Source: Bacteroidota bacterium
Lineage (GTDB): Bacteria > Bacteroidota > Bacteroidia > Chitinophagales > Chitinophagaceae
Assembly (NCBI GenBank): GCA_023416995.1
Contig: JAEZGI010000083.1
Location: 20,517-84,516, forward strand
DNA: 64,000 bases
Direction of reading: 5' to 3'
Made by a program: the position numbers and the translations under genes. This document shows, one piece after another, positions 18,025-28,111 of this stretch. Under the pieces are notes generated by a model, which was not told the origin of the DNA, ran no database searches, and saw only the letters and a list, made by a program, of their open reading frames with translations. The first letter of the stretch is position 1, and the number at the start of each line of letters is the position of its first letter.

Positions 18025-21000
18025 TTAAAATTGAAGGTTAAGTCCAAAATTGTATACCGCCATTACAGGGTAATACCAACCATTACCATCACTGTTTTCA
18101 GGATCAACATTATGCAGCCTGGTAAAGGTTACCAGGTTTTGGCCGGTAGCAAAAATCCGCAATTGTGTGGCACCGATCTTCTGCAGAATAGCAGGATTAA
18201 ATGAGTATGCAATCTCTATGTTTTTCAAACGCAGATAAGACGCGTCTTCGATCCAGAAACTGTTACCACCATTGCCATAAGCAGGTCCACCAGGAATCTG
18301 GTAATTGTTAGTTGTAGCAGTAGCATTTGTACTCAATCTTGGATATTTACCATTAGGATTTGAAGGAGTCCAGCGATCGAGCCATTCTTCAGTTACACGT
18401 CCACCATTAAAGAATGCAAAGCCTGCGTTATTCGTGAGCTGTTGGTTAACACCGGTCGCACCCTGGAACAGGAAGCTGAATTCAAAACGTTTGAAGGTAA
18501 TACCACCAGAGAAGCCATAAACTACACGCGGAATATTTCCATAGCTAAGAAACTGCCTGTCATCATTATCAATCACACCATCATTATTGATGTCTTCATA
18601 CATAATGTCACCCAGACCAACCGGAAAAGCAGTTGTCTTATTATAGTTCTTAAATGTGGCAGAATCTTTAATAATGCCAATCGCTTTGTAACCATAATAA
18701 GAACCGATAGGATTGCCCGCTACTTTGAAAGCATCCGGTACGTTTTCGGCCTGTGCCGCATAAATGATCTTATTGGCGGTGTATGTAAAGTTAGCTCTTG
18801 CGAAATAAGAGAGATCCTGTGAAATTCTTTTATCGTGAGTCAACGTCAACTCAATACCACGGTTCTGTACCTTACCGATATTTTCGGCAGGCAGCGGACC
18901 ACCATAGTTAGATGGAATCTGTGCAGATCTTGTCGCCAGGATTCCGTCACGGTCCTCCATAAAATAATCGGCTTCAAAACCAATCAATCCGCCCATAAAC
19001 CTTGCTTCGATTCCAATATCAGTTTTAGTAGATGTTTCCCACTCAACCAATGGGTTGTATGCATTAGGATTCAAACCAGGGAAGATCGCTCCGCCAAATG
19101 CGTAGTTATTGGCAACAGTATTATAACTGGTCAGGTAATAAAAACGTGATCCAGGTAATTGGTCATTACCCAGCTTACCCCATGATCCCTTGAGCTTCAA
19201 ATAATCAAGATAACGCTCAGTACCTGCCATGAAATTTTCGCTACTCATCACCCATCCCGCAGAAAATGCCGGGAAGTAACCAGTTCTCACATTGGGTGCA
19301 AAATTTTCAGACTGGTCACGACGTAAACTGGCCTGGAACAAATACTTATTATCAAAATCATAATTGATACGGGCAGCGGCACTTCTAAGAGCAAACCTGT
19401 CTTTCGTGCCACCAATCGTTTCTGTAATAACACCGGCGGAGTTGGTTGCGGGACCCTGGCTCAATACATCAAACAGAGAAAACTCGTACCCTGATCTTGA
19501 AGCATCAAACTGATTCTGCGGACGCTCCTGCTGCAGCAACAACACAAGTGCAGAAACACCATGTTTTCCAAAACGGTTTGAATAGTTCAACTGACCCTGC
19601 AATTCGGTCTGAGTGTTCTGGAAGAATCCTTCACCGAGACTTGAGTTCTGGTATGCTGAACGATCATACGCATTCGTTGATGGGTTCAATGTATACAGAT
19701 AAACGTTTTGCGTCCAGCGTTTACCATAGTTCATTCTTTTGTCGAAAGCAAGTACACCTTTAAGAGACAACCCTTTCACACCCGGTATCTGCTGTTCAAT
19801 CTGTAGATTCGTGAGGATCGTGTTGTTTTCGGTATTGTCATAACCCGCCGCAGGATCAACGGCACGCAATGTATTCACATATGAACCTACCTGCGCATAA
19901 CCAACACCGGGATATTCTGCCACAATAGTTGGCGGATTGCGTAAAGTATGTTCAAAGATCTGCGAGATACCTGTTGTGGGTGCCGTTCTTTTTTCAAGTC
20001 TTCCTGCAAGATCAATAGTAACCTTGGTAGTCTTTGTAACCTGCAGATCAAGATTTGTGCGGAGATTATATCTCTTATAATTAAGAGAGCTGTACAAACC
20101 GTCCTGGTCAAAATACCCTATTGAAGCAAAATATTTCACACGATCACTACCACCGCTGAATGACAGGTTATGTTGCATTTGAGGTGCAGTTCCGCCAAGT
20201 ACAAGCTTCTGCCAGTTTGTATTTGGATATTGAATCGGATCAGATCCGTCTCTGAACTTTTGAATGTCCTCATTCGTAAAAGCCAGTGGAAGACCATCGT
20301 TTAGCAATGCTTCGTTCAGCAAAGTGGCATATTCATACGAACCCAGGTTATTATTGAACTTAGTAACCTGCTGAAATCCGTAGTTGAATGAATAGTTAGC
20401 AGTTATCTTACCTGACTTACCTCTTTTTGTAGTCACGAGTACAACACCATTCGCACCCCGCACACCAAAGATAGCAGCTGAAGATGCATCCTTTAATATG
20501 CTTACCGATTCAACCTCATTGGCATCCAGTTGTGAGAAATCACGGAAAGTTCGGACAATTCCATCCACAACAAACAACGGTTCAGTACCACCGCTAAATG
20601 TAGATAACCCGCGAATGAAGATGTTGGCGTTATCTCTTCCAGGTTCACCTGAACCTTGTTTGGTTACGATGCCTGGAACGCGGCCAATCATGGCATTACT
20701 TAAATCGGCAACCGGTGCCTGCGTCAGCGCCTTGTTGTTAACAGTGGCAATTGATCCGGTCAGGTTGTTTCTCCTTTGCTGACCATAACCTACTACCACT
20801 ACATCATCCAGGGTGCCGCTGGCATTTTCAGATAATTCAAAGTCCATCACGCCGCTGGCGGTGACTGGTCTTTCTAAAGTAGCTAACCCGATATAGGAAA
20901 CAACAAGCGTAGAACCCTGGGGCACATTGATTGTGTAGCTTCCATTTTCATCGGTAGCTGTCGCAGTGCCGGTTCCTTTAATACTAACAGAAGCTCCTGC

Positions 21001-21123
21001 CAGCCCTTCCCCGGTTTTTTTACTTGTAACCGTTCCGGTCACCTGCAGGGTTTGCCCCTGGAGAACTGCAGCCGAGCAAATCGTTATGAACATGCTCAAC
21101 AACAAACGGATCTTAAATTTCAT
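18025..21123 (-). CDS. SusC/RagA-family TonB-dependent outer membrane transporter
   Basis: 1032 residues, full length. There is a signal peptide to about residue 24, a carboxypeptidase-regulatory-like domain at about 26-105 (VTGTVTSKKTGEGLAGASVSIKG), a plug from the VVVVGYGQQRRNNLTG block, and a barrel ending in VMAVYNFGLNLQF with the terminal aromatic residue expected by the BAM machinery. It imports oligosaccharide together with the SusD encoded next. The PKD lipoprotein gene ends 43 bp upstream, so transcription probably enters from there. Confidence 0.97.
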   Translation of the reverse strand: MKFKIRLLLSMFITICSAAVLQGQTLQVTGTVTSKKTGEGLAGASVSIKGTGTATATDENGSYTINVPQGSTLVVSYIGLATLERPVTASGVMDFELSENASGTLDDVVVVGYGQQRRNNLTGSIATVNNKALTQAPVADLSNAMIGRVPGIVTKQGSGEPGRDNANIFIRGLSTFSGGTEPLFVVDGIVRTFRDFSQLDANEVESVSILKDASSAAIFGVRGANGVVLVTTKRGKSGKITANYSFNYGFQQVTKFNNNLGSYEYATLLNEALLNDGLPLAFTNEDIQKFRDGSDPIQYPNTNWQKLVLGGTAPQMQHNLSFSGGSDRVKYFASIGYFDQDGLYSSLNYKRYNLRTNLDLQVTKTTKVTIDLAGRLEKRTAPTTGISQIFEHTLRNPPTIVAEYPGVGYAQVGSYVNTLRAVDPAAGYDNTENNTILTNLQIEQQIPGVKGLSLKGVLAFDKRMNYGKRWTQNVYLYTLNPSTNAYDRSAYQNSSLGEGFFQNTQTELQGQLNYSNRFGKHGVSALVLLLQQERPQNQFDASRSGYEFSLFDVLSQGPATNSAGVITETIGGTKDRFALRSAAARINYDFDNKYLFQASLRRDQSENFAPNVRTGYFPAFSAGWVMSSENFMAGTERYLDYLKLKGSWGKLGNDQLPGSRFYYLTSYNTVANNYAFGGAIFPGLNPNAYNPLVEWETSTKTDIGIEARFMGGLIGFEADYFMEDRDGILATRSAQIPSNYGGPLPAENIGKVQNRGIELTLTHDKRISQDLSYFARANFTYTANKIIYAAQAENVPDAFKVAGNPIGSYYGYKAIGIIKDSATFKNYNKTTAFPVGLGDIMYEDINNDGVIDNDDRQFLSYGNIPRVVYGFSGGITFKRFEFSFLFQGATGVNQQLTNNAGFAFFNGGRVTEEWLDRWTPSNPNGKYPRLSTNATATTNNYQIPGGPAYGNGGNSFWIEDASYLRLKNIEIAYSFNPAILQKIGATQLRIFATGQNLVTFTRLHNVDPENSDGNGWYYPVMAVYNFGLNLQF

Positions 21124-21166
21124 ATGCAGTCATTAATTTTTAAATACTTGAAAGTGGCTATCTCAG

Positions 21167-21979
21167 TTATAGTGGTACAAATTTGAACTGGTGAACCGTT
21201 TCGCTCGCGGTTCCTGAACGAAGGATCATTTCAGTTGCCGAAATTGATATGATGCGGTACGTATTTGATGAAGGGTCAGTAACCCCTATAAAGTTTGAAG
21301 GTGGGGTGCCGGGAGTAGTAATAGTGGCGATACCCGCTCCGGCAGCTACGCCAGGTTGAAAGGTATAGGTAACATTACTATATGAGCGGTCGCCGCTACA
21401 GGTATAATTGGGAGAAAGGTTACCTGCATTGAAGGTGGAACCGTTTGCCTCGTACGAAAGTTTGAAGTCGGTGGTGAAAGTGTACACATCATCTTTCTGG
21501 CAATCGGCCAGCGCACCACCTGGAGAGTACTGGCCAGGGTTACCTTCAGTACCTACTATTATCGCATTGGCACCATCGGAATCATCCAGTCGCCATTTCG
21601 TGCCAGTCAGCAGTTTAAACTCCGGATTATTTATTATATCGTCAACAGTGATGGTGACGGATTGTTCCGCAGTAGTATAACCACCATTTCCGAACGCCCG
21701 TAACTTAACTGTATAATCGCCTTTTGTCGGGAAATAGGCCGTGTCAATCTCTTTGCCTTTTACAAAAGTTCCGGTTCCTTTGTCCCACTGAAATCCCCAG
21801 GCTCCGGCCGAGGTGCTTTGCAATACATAAGTGTTGGTGCGGCCCGCAACTGGTGTCATCGTAAATGATGCGGTTGCCGGTTCCCCTAACGCTCCACTTG
21901 AATCTGGTGTACAGGCGGTGTAGAGGACACTGCTTAACACAATTGCGGTCAAAGAGAATAATGTGCTGAGTTTTCTCAT
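21167..21979 (-). CDS. PKD-domain lipoprotein, first gene of the glucan-type locus
   Basis: 270 residues. The leader ends in LYTAC (Cys23), followed by TPDSSG, so a surface lipoprotein is likely. A PKD-like domain occupies about 36-112 (SAGAWGFQWDKGTG, FPTKGDYTVKLRAFGNGGYTTAEQSVTITV). The C-terminal half (KWRLDDSDGANAIIVG, DDVYTFTTDFKLSYEANG) resembles lipocalin-like or glycan-binding domains of SGBP-type proteins, but I cannot name it. It reads first in the operon, before SusC, whereas accessory glycan-binding lipoproteins usually follow SusD. A role in capturing the polysaccharide at the surface is inference. Confidence 0.82.
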   Translation of the reverse strand: MRKLSTLFSLTAIVLSSVLYTACTPDSSGALGEPATASFTMTPVAGRTNTYVLQSTSAGAWGFQWDKGTGTFVKGKEIDTAYFPTKGDYTVKLRAFGNGGYTTAEQSVTITVDDIINNPEFKLLTGTKWRLDDSDGANAIIVGTEGNPGQYSPGGALADCQKDDVYTFTTDFKLSYEANGSTFNAGNLSPNYTCSGDRSYSNVTYTFQPGVAAGAGIATITTPGTPPSNFIGVTDPSSNTYRIISISATEMILRSGTASETVHQFKFVPL

Positions 21980-22345
21980 GGCATTAATTAGTGTTCGGTT
22001 TGAAGTGAATAATCTGTCGAAGTGTCAGTGAAACCGGGAGGAATGCAGGCAGGGATGAATTGCCTTTCGATAATAAGGCAAAGAAGAATGGCGCTGACCA
22101 GGGAAAAGGGGCGGTGGTTCTTTTCATATGCAAACTTTCAATCCGGAGTGGCCGCAATCACGGGCCCGCTTCGAATGATAAAAGTAGATGGAATTACATC
22201 CGGAGAAAAGTTTTCTACTACATCTGTACTACATCCTTAAGAAAAAAGCCGAATTTAGTGCGGGATGTACTACATCTCTACTACATCAAATCAAATTCCC
22301 CGCTGGGAAAACCACGGTGTAGCCGCATCCCCCTAAATAAGCCTT
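21980..22345. promoter_or_regulatory. Divergent control region between the glucan-type locus and its sensor
   Basis: 366 bp without a convincing gene. It must carry the leftward promoter for the PKD/SusC/SusD/GH operon and the rightward promoter for the LuxR-type sensor. Four TACTACATC iterons occupy 22216-22287, nearer the sensor gene. I found no clear TTTG/TAnnTTTG promoter in either direction. Short frames here show no coding character. Confidence 0.7.
22216..22287 (+). promoter_or_regulatory. Four in-phase TACTACATC iterons (probable operator)
   Basis: Exact copies of TACTACATC start at 22216, 22227, 22268 and 22279. Within each pair the offset is 11 bp and between pairs 52 bp, about one and five helical turns, so all four sites face the same side. 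The third copy is part of the palindrome GATGTA-C-TACATC at 22264-22276. This is the pattern of a cooperative operator. The LuxR-type HTH of the adjacent sensor is the obvious candidate to bind it, which is inference. Confidence 0.7.
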
Positions 22346-25279
22346 ATGTTTTGCCGACGACTGCTTTTCCCACTTTTTTTGCTGCTGACGTACTCAGTTT
22401 TTGCTCAGAATTATATTGGTCTGCGCCAGATCCGCAACTTTGAAAAACAGGAATACAACGGCGGCTCACAAAACTGGAATATCCGCCAGGATCAAAACGG
22501 AATTTTGTATTTCGCTAATAATGAAGGACTTCTGACTTTTGATGGCGTTTACTGGGGATTATTCCCCCTTCCAAACAAAACCATTGTGCGATCGCTCGAG
22601 ATTGCCCGCGATAAACGCATTTATGTAGGTGGACAGGATGAAATTGGATATTTCACACCAGGCAAATCTGGCAAACTGTCATTCGAGTCCCTTAAAGATC
22701 TTATTCCAAAAGCTGATCAACAGTTTGCAGATATCTGGGATATTGCCGCTTTCGGCGATGACATCTTTTTCCGTTCAACCCAAAAGATCTTCCAGTATTC
22801 CAAAGGTAAGATCATTGTTCATCGTCCTCACAGTAGTTGGCTTTTCCTGGGCATCTTGAACGGCCGGTTGGTGGCCCAGGACGAAAGAACGGGTGTACTT
22901 GTTTTCCGTGACGATAGCTGGAGCGCATATATTAATCCGTCAGCTATGCCGCCCAACTCATATTTCAGGATGGTGGCAGATTATGGCCGTGACACTGCAC
23001 TTGCCATTACCAACGACGGCATTGTACTGGTGAGCGGTCAGAAGGTTACTCCTTTCGTTATTTCCGGTCCCAATATCGATCCGGGGATACTGATTTCAAG
23101 TTTATTGCGGGTTGACGACAAACATTATGTACTTGGCACTTACTCGAAAGGCTTTTACCTTATTAATAAGGCAGGAGTGGTCGTTGAAACGTTCACCCGC
23201 AAAGATGGTCTCCAAAACAGCAATGTCCGAAGTGTATTTAAAGACCGGAACAACAACATCTGGCTCGGTCTTGATTCAGGAATCGATTTTATTGCCTTCG
23301 ACAATGCCATCAAACATATCAACCCCTCTATAATGAATGGTGGGGCGGGCTACCATGTGATAGCATACCAGGATGCTTTGTATTTCGCCATGTCGAATGG
23401 TATTTTCCGGCTCCCTCTGCCAGCCATAAAGGATTTAAGTTATGCACCGGACCGCTTCCAATTATTATCCGAGGGTCAAACCTGGGGCCTTTCAGTAGTA
23501 AATAACATGTTGTTTGCGGGGCGGCACGATGGTTTTTTCAAAGTCAACCGGGAGAGCGTGGTACCTATTAATAAAAACACCGGCTTCTGGACCTTCAGTT
23601 TGGTTTCCAAAGATCCTTCGTCGCTGATAGTTGCCGGGAATTACCAGGGGCTCGGTTTGTTTGCCCAGGATGGCCATGAGCTCACCGGAGTGGGTACCGT
23701 GGCCAATTTCAATGAATCTGCGCGTTTTGTGGTAATCGACAACGATAACATCATCTGGGTTTCCCACCCTTATCGCGGTGTTTACAAGATCAACCTTGCG
23801 GATGACGGTGCTGCTACGGTACGTTTGTACACAAATGACAAAGGCTTGCCATCCGCTTTGAACAACCATGTTTACAGGGTGAGAAACAAAGTTGTGATCG
23901 CAACCGAAAAAGGCATATTCGAATATGATAAATCATCCGACCGATTTAAATCATCCGCCTTATTTCACGACATCTTTGGTGAACAGGGCGTCCGGTATCT
24001 AAAGGATGACGCATTGGGCAACATCTGGTTTGTACAGGAAAAAAACATTGGCGTTATCGACTTTTCCGAGCTGAAGCCGCGCCTTATATATTTGCCGGAG
24101 CTGCAGGGTAAAATATTAAGCGGTTTCGAGAATGTTTACCCGATAGATGAACATAATGTATTTGTTGGTGGCGAAAAAGGATTCTACCACATTAATTACG
24201 ATAAATACAAACAAAGTAACCGGCCCCTGAATGTGTATATCCGGAAAATCATGGCATCAGGCAAAAATGATGAACTGGTTTTCGGAGGTTACGCGCCGAA
24301 TTTTGCGGCCGGACCAAATCAGGAGAATGATAATATCCCTTCGCTGAGACACGATAACAGCTCTCTCCACATCGAATATGCTTCACCGTTGTTTGAGGAA
24401 ACTGCGAATCTCGAGTATAGTTACCAGTTAGAGGGTTTTGACAACGACTGGTCGGCCTGGTCAAAAAAAACCGAAAAAGATTACACGAGTCTCCCGCCCG
24501 GCAGCTACCGGTTTAAGGTTAAGGTCCGAAATAATCTCATGGGTGAATCACCGGCTGCAGCTTATTCGTTTCTAGTGATTCCACCCTGGTACCAGGCAAC
24601 CTGGGCGAGGATCATTTATGCCTTGTTGGGCATCACGATGATGGTGGTGCTGTATCAGAAACATCGCAAAAAACTGCGCGAGGAAAGAGAAAAACATATC
24701 CGGGAACAGAAACAGCTGGCTTACCTGCATCAACTGGAAATGGAAAAATCAGAAAAGGAACTGATGCGGTTAAAAAATGAAAAGCTGGAAAGCGAGATCG
24801 AATATAAAAACTCAGAACTCGCTACCACTGCGATGCATCTTGTACAAAAAGGCGAACTGCTGATAAAGGTGAAAGATGAATTGCATCATATAAAAAAATC
24901 TGGCGCCGATAAGTCAGATTCCCCCGAAGTGAAAAAACTGTTGAAGATCCTTAATGAAGAAGAAAAACTGAACGAAGAGTGGGAGCAGTTTTCTGTACAC
25001 TTCGATAAAGTACACAGCGACCTGTTAGTTACATTAAAAGAGAAATATCCAACGCTTAAGGCACATGAGTTAAAATTGTGTGCATACCTCCGAATGAATC
25101 TTTCCAGCAAAGAGATTGCGCAATTAATGAGCATTTCAGTGAGAGGTGTGGAGATCAGCCGCTATCGCCTCAGGAAAAAGCTGCAGATTCCCACAGAAAC
25201 CAATCTATTCCAGTTCCTTTTTGATTTGCAAAGGAACAATCTTAATGGAGGCGATAACACCAAAAATGTATTATCATAA
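22346..25279 (+). CDS. Membrane-bound one-component sensor: propeller, Y_Y_Y, coiled coil, LuxR-type HTH
   Basis: 977 residues. A signal peptide ends near FAQ (residue 21). Two-component-regulator-propeller repeats fill about 25-650 (for example FKDRNNNIWLGLDSGI). A Y_Y_Y domain lies at about 672-742 (YSYQLEGFDNDWSAWSKKTEK, LPPGSYRFKVKVRN), one membrane span at about 753-772, a charged coiled coil to about 890, and a LuxR/GerE-like HTH at about 900-955 (LSSKEIAQLMSISVRGVEISRYRLRKKL). It has no histidine kinase or receiver domain. The periplasmic propeller would bind an oligosaccharide and the cytoplasmic HTH would act on DNA. It is divergent from the glucan-type locus and probably controls it. 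Confidence 0.93.
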   Translation: MFCRRLLFPLFLLLTYSVFAQNYIGLRQIRNFEKQEYNGGSQNWNIRQDQNGILYFANNEGLLTFDGVYWGLFPLPNKTIVRSLEIARDKRIYVGGQDEIGYFTPGKSGKLSFESLKDLIPKADQQFADIWDIAAFGDDIFFRSTQKIFQYSKGKIIVHRPHSSWLFLGILNGRLVAQDERTGVLVFRDDSWSAYINPSAMPPNSYFRMVADYGRDTALAITNDGIVLVSGQKVTPFVISGPNIDPGILISSLLRVDDKHYVLGTYSKGFYLINKAGVVVETFTRKDGLQNSNVRSVFKDRNNNIWLGLDSGIDFIAFDNAIKHINPSIMNGGAGYHVIAYQDALYFAMSNGIFRLPLPAIKDLSYAPDRFQLLSEGQTWGLSVVNNMLFAGRHDGFFKVNRESVVPINKNTGFWTFSLVSKDPSSLIVAGNYQGLGLFAQDGHELTGVGTVANFNESARFVVIDNDNIIWVSHPYRGVYKINLADDGAATVRLYTNDKGLPSALNNHVYRVRNKVVIATEKGIFEYDKSSDRFKSSALFHDIFGEQGVRYLKDDALGNIWFVQEKNIGVIDFSELKPRLIYLPELQGKILSGFENVYPIDEHNVFVGGEKGFYHINYDKYKQSNRPLNVYIRKIMASGKNDELVFGGYAPNFAAGPNQENDNIPSLRHDNSSLHIEYASPLFEETANLEYSYQLEGFDNDWSAWSKKTEKDYTSLPPGSYRFKVKVRNNLMGESPAAAYSFLVIPPWYQATWARIIYALLGITMMVVLYQKHRKKLREEREKHIREQKQLAYLHQLEMEKSEKELMRLKNEKLESEIEYKNSELATTAMHLVQKGELLIKVKDELHHIKKSGADKSDSPEVKKLLKILNEEEKLNEEWEQFSVHFDKVHSDLLVTLKEKYPTLKAHELKLCAYLRMNLSSKEIAQLMSISVRGVEISRYRLRKKLQIPTETNLFQFLFDLQRNNLNGGDNTKNVLS

Positions 25280-25359
25280 AAATTATATGCAGTGTTCACA
25301 GGCGCTTCGGATTCGTTGAATTAATTTCAACAGAATTTCCTTACTTAATACTGCAATAA

Positions 25360-28095
25360 ATGATTCGCATTTTATGTCTTGCTGCGTTTTTTCATCTCAT
25401 CCTTTTGACTAATGTTTCTTCACAGCATGTTCCATCTCCTAAACAACATTTTGGCTTTGATATCGGCGATGATTACATGCTGACAACCTACACCCAAACA
25501 GAAGCTTATTTTAAAAAGCTTGCTGAGTCTGATCGCACAAAGCTGGTAGACATTGGTCTCACAGAAGAAGGACGGCACCAGTATATGCTGATAGTTTCAT
25601 CGCCGGAGAATATCAAAAATCTTGACCGTTTCAAAGAGATCTCCCGCAAACTCGCACTGGCAGACGGCCTGGAGGAAGGTGCAGCAAAAGCGCTGGCAAC
25701 AGAAGGCAAGGCTGTAGTCTGGATAGACGGCGGGCTGCACGCAAATGAAGTTGTTGGCGCGCACCAGTTGATCGAAAGTATGTACAGGTTTGTTTCGGGC
25801 ACCGATGCAGAAACAACCAGGATCCTCGATAACACCATCATTTTGTTCACTCACGCAAATCCTGATGGCCAGGAGCTGATGACGAACTGGTATATGCGAA
25901 ACAGCGATCCTAAAAAAAGATCATTTGCTAATCTGCCGAGGTTATACCAAAAGTATATCGGGCACGATAATAACCGCGATTTCTTCATGAACAACATGAA
26001 AGAAAGCCAGAACATCAGCCGCCAGCAGTACGTTGAGTGGATGCCTCAGATCGTTTATAATCATCACCAGGCTGGTCCCGCGGGTTCCATACTTGCAGGG
26101 CCGCCATACCGTGATCCATTCAACTTTGTATACGACCCGCTGCTGGTAACAACACTCGATGGTATAGGTGCAGCGATGAATAATCGTTTGAATCTTGAAG
26201 GCAAACCGGGTTATACTCAACGTTCAGGATCGGTTTTTTCAACATGGTGGAACGGCGGCTTGCGCACCACACCTTATTTTCATAACATGATCGGTATCCT
26301 TACCGAGATTATCGGAAGTCCCACACCAGCCAGTGTGCCTTTGGTGCCAACGCGCCTCATTCCAAATATGTCGACCCCTAACCCGGTTACTCCCAGGACC
26401 TGGCATTTTAAGCAGTCTATCGATTATTCAGTTTCCCTGAACTATGCCGTTCTGAATTATGCTGCCACCAACAAAAACGATTTGTTATATGGCATTTATC
26501 ATATGGGCAAAACGGCTATCGATAAAGGAAGCCGGGATTATTGGGGACTTTCACCAAAACACGTCGATTCTATCACCAGGGCTTATGCGAAAGACCAGGG
26601 AAACATACGGGATGGTGCTGCAGCGCTGCCTCGCGGAGGACAAATACCAGCAAAGTATTATGACCTGGTTTTAAAAGATTCTACACTGCGTGACCCGCGT
26701 GGGTATATTATCCCGGCTGACCAGGCAGATTTCCCTACGGCTATCAAATTTGTAAATGCGCTCATTAAATCTGGTATTGTCATTCACAAAGCAACCTCCC
26801 CTTTCACAGTTGAAGGAAAAAACTATCCCGCAGGATCCTATATCGTGAAAACAGCTCAGGCATTTCGTCCGCATGTGCTTGACATGTTTGAACCACAGGA
26901 TCATCCAAATGATTTTCAGTATCCCGGCGGACCTCCCGTGCGTCCATATGATGCAGCGGGCTGGACACTTGCCTATTCGATGGGTGTAGATTTCGACAGA
27001 ATTTTAAATGGGTTTGATGGTCCGTTTGAAAAACTCAAACATGGTGAGCAGCAAACGCCTGGTTCTTCAACTAATATAGCCGGCTCCGGAGGATTTATCC
27101 TTGATTCAAAATCAAATAATAGTTTCACTGCGGTAAACGATTTGTTGAAGGCAGGAATAAAAGTATATCGGCTAACAAAAAGTGGTTCATCGGGCCAGGG
27201 CAATTTTTACGTTCCCGCTGCCGGAAAAACCATTTTACAGAAAGCCGTTACGGAACTTGGTATTCGTATCAGCCCCGCAGGCAAATTGCCTTCGGATGCT
27301 GTTGCGGTGAAACCCCTGCGTATCGGACTTTGGGATACTTATGGCGGTTCGATGCCTTCCGGGTGGACCCGCTGGTTATTAGAACAATTCCGCTTCCCGG
27401 CAGAACTTGTATATGCAAACCAGATTGATAAAGGCAATCTGCGCAGCAAATACGATGTACTTGTTTTTGTTACCGGTGCCATTCCTCCTCCATCAAGATC
27501 CGGCGCCAGCCGCGGTGGATCCGCACAGCCTGCGGTAGCAGATGTACCTGCCGAATTTCGTCATACCCTGGGTAGAATTACCGCCGATACTTCCATACCT
27601 CAAATCAGGAAATTTATTGAAGCCGGCGGTTCTGTGATCACTATCGGGCACAGCACTGCCCTGGCTTATCACCTGCAACTACCGGTACGCGATGCACTGG
27701 TTGAAATGAACGCAGGTGTTGAGCGCGCGCTTTCGGGGGAAAAATATTATATACCCGGAAGTATATTGCGGGTGAGCGTCGACTCTACGCAGAAAACTGC
27801 ATGGGGTATGCGATCAGTTGCAGATGTATATTTTGATGCGAGCCCGGTGTTTAAAATTGCACCCGAAGCAATGGTGAGCGGGCAGGTTAAACCGATAGCC
27901 TGGTTCTCTTCTCCCCGCTCATTAAGAAGTGGCTGGGCCTGGGGACAGGAGTACCTTGATGGAGGCGTCGCGGCTTTCAGCGCAAACATTGGCGCGGGTA
28001 AGTTTTTTGCATTTGGCCCTGAGATATTGTTCCGCGCGCAGACACATGGCACTTTCAAACTGTTGTTTAATGAGCTTTATGATACAGCAAAGTAA
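25360..28095 (+). CDS. Secreted M14-family zinc carboxypeptidase-like protein
   Basis: 911 residues with a signal peptide ending near VSSQ (residue 22). The M14 zinc motif H127-x-x-E130 is in GGLHANEVVGAHQ; further active-site candidates are the NPDGQE block, the His pair in YNHHQAGPAG and a Glu in ILTEIIGSP. The catalytic domain covers about the first 400 residues. The C-terminal half contains a glutamine-amidotransferase-like stretch (LWDTYGGSMPSGWTRWLLEQF), common in this long subfamily. It probably degrades peptides or peptidoglycan fragments outside the inner membrane. The gene stands alone, ending at a strong hairpin. Confidence 0.9.
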   Translation: MIRILCLAAFFHLILLTNVSSQHVPSPKQHFGFDIGDDYMLTTYTQTEAYFKKLAESDRTKLVDIGLTEEGRHQYMLIVSSPENIKNLDRFKEISRKLALADGLEEGAAKALATEGKAVVWIDGGLHANEVVGAHQLIESMYRFVSGTDAETTRILDNTIILFTHANPDGQELMTNWYMRNSDPKKRSFANLPRLYQKYIGHDNNRDFFMNNMKESQNISRQQYVEWMPQIVYNHHQAGPAGSILAGPPYRDPFNFVYDPLLVTTLDGIGAAMNNRLNLEGKPGYTQRSGSVFSTWWNGGLRTTPYFHNMIGILTEIIGSPTPASVPLVPTRLIPNMSTPNPVTPRTWHFKQSIDYSVSLNYAVLNYAATNKNDLLYGIYHMGKTAIDKGSRDYWGLSPKHVDSITRAYAKDQGNIRDGAAALPRGGQIPAKYYDLVLKDSTLRDPRGYIIPADQADFPTAIKFVNALIKSGIVIHKATSPFTVEGKNYPAGSYIVKTAQAFRPHVLDMFEPQDHPNDFQYPGGPPVRPYDAAGWTLAYSMGVDFDRILNGFDGPFEKLKHGEQQTPGSSTNIAGSGGFILDSKSNNSFTAVNDLLKAGIKVYRLTKSGSSGQGNFYVPAAGKTILQKAVTELGIRISPAGKLPSDAVAVKPLRIGLWDTYGGSMPSGWTRWLLEQFRFPAELVYANQIDKGNLRSKYDVLVFVTGAIPPPSRSGASRGGSAQPAVADVPAEFRHTLGRITADTSIPQIRKFIEAGGSVITIGHSTALAYHLQLPVRDALVEMNAGVERALSGEKYYIPGSILRVSVDSTQKTAWGMRSVADVYFDASPVFKIAPEAMVSGQVKPIAWFSSPRSLRSGWAWGQEYLDGGVAAFSANIGAGKFFAFGPEILFRAQTHGTFKLLFNELYDTAK

Positions 28096-28111
28096 TAAGG
28101 GATTTTAATTT

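Noticed and set aside
22216..22287. TACTACATC repeats as a mini CRISPR array
   Set aside because: Units are 9 bp with 2- and 32-bp spacers and no cas genes; an operator fits better.
22022..22443. Plus-strand frames of 72 and 127 codons ahead of the sensor gene
   Set aside because: They cover the iteron region and run into the sensor start in another frame; composition is not protein-like.
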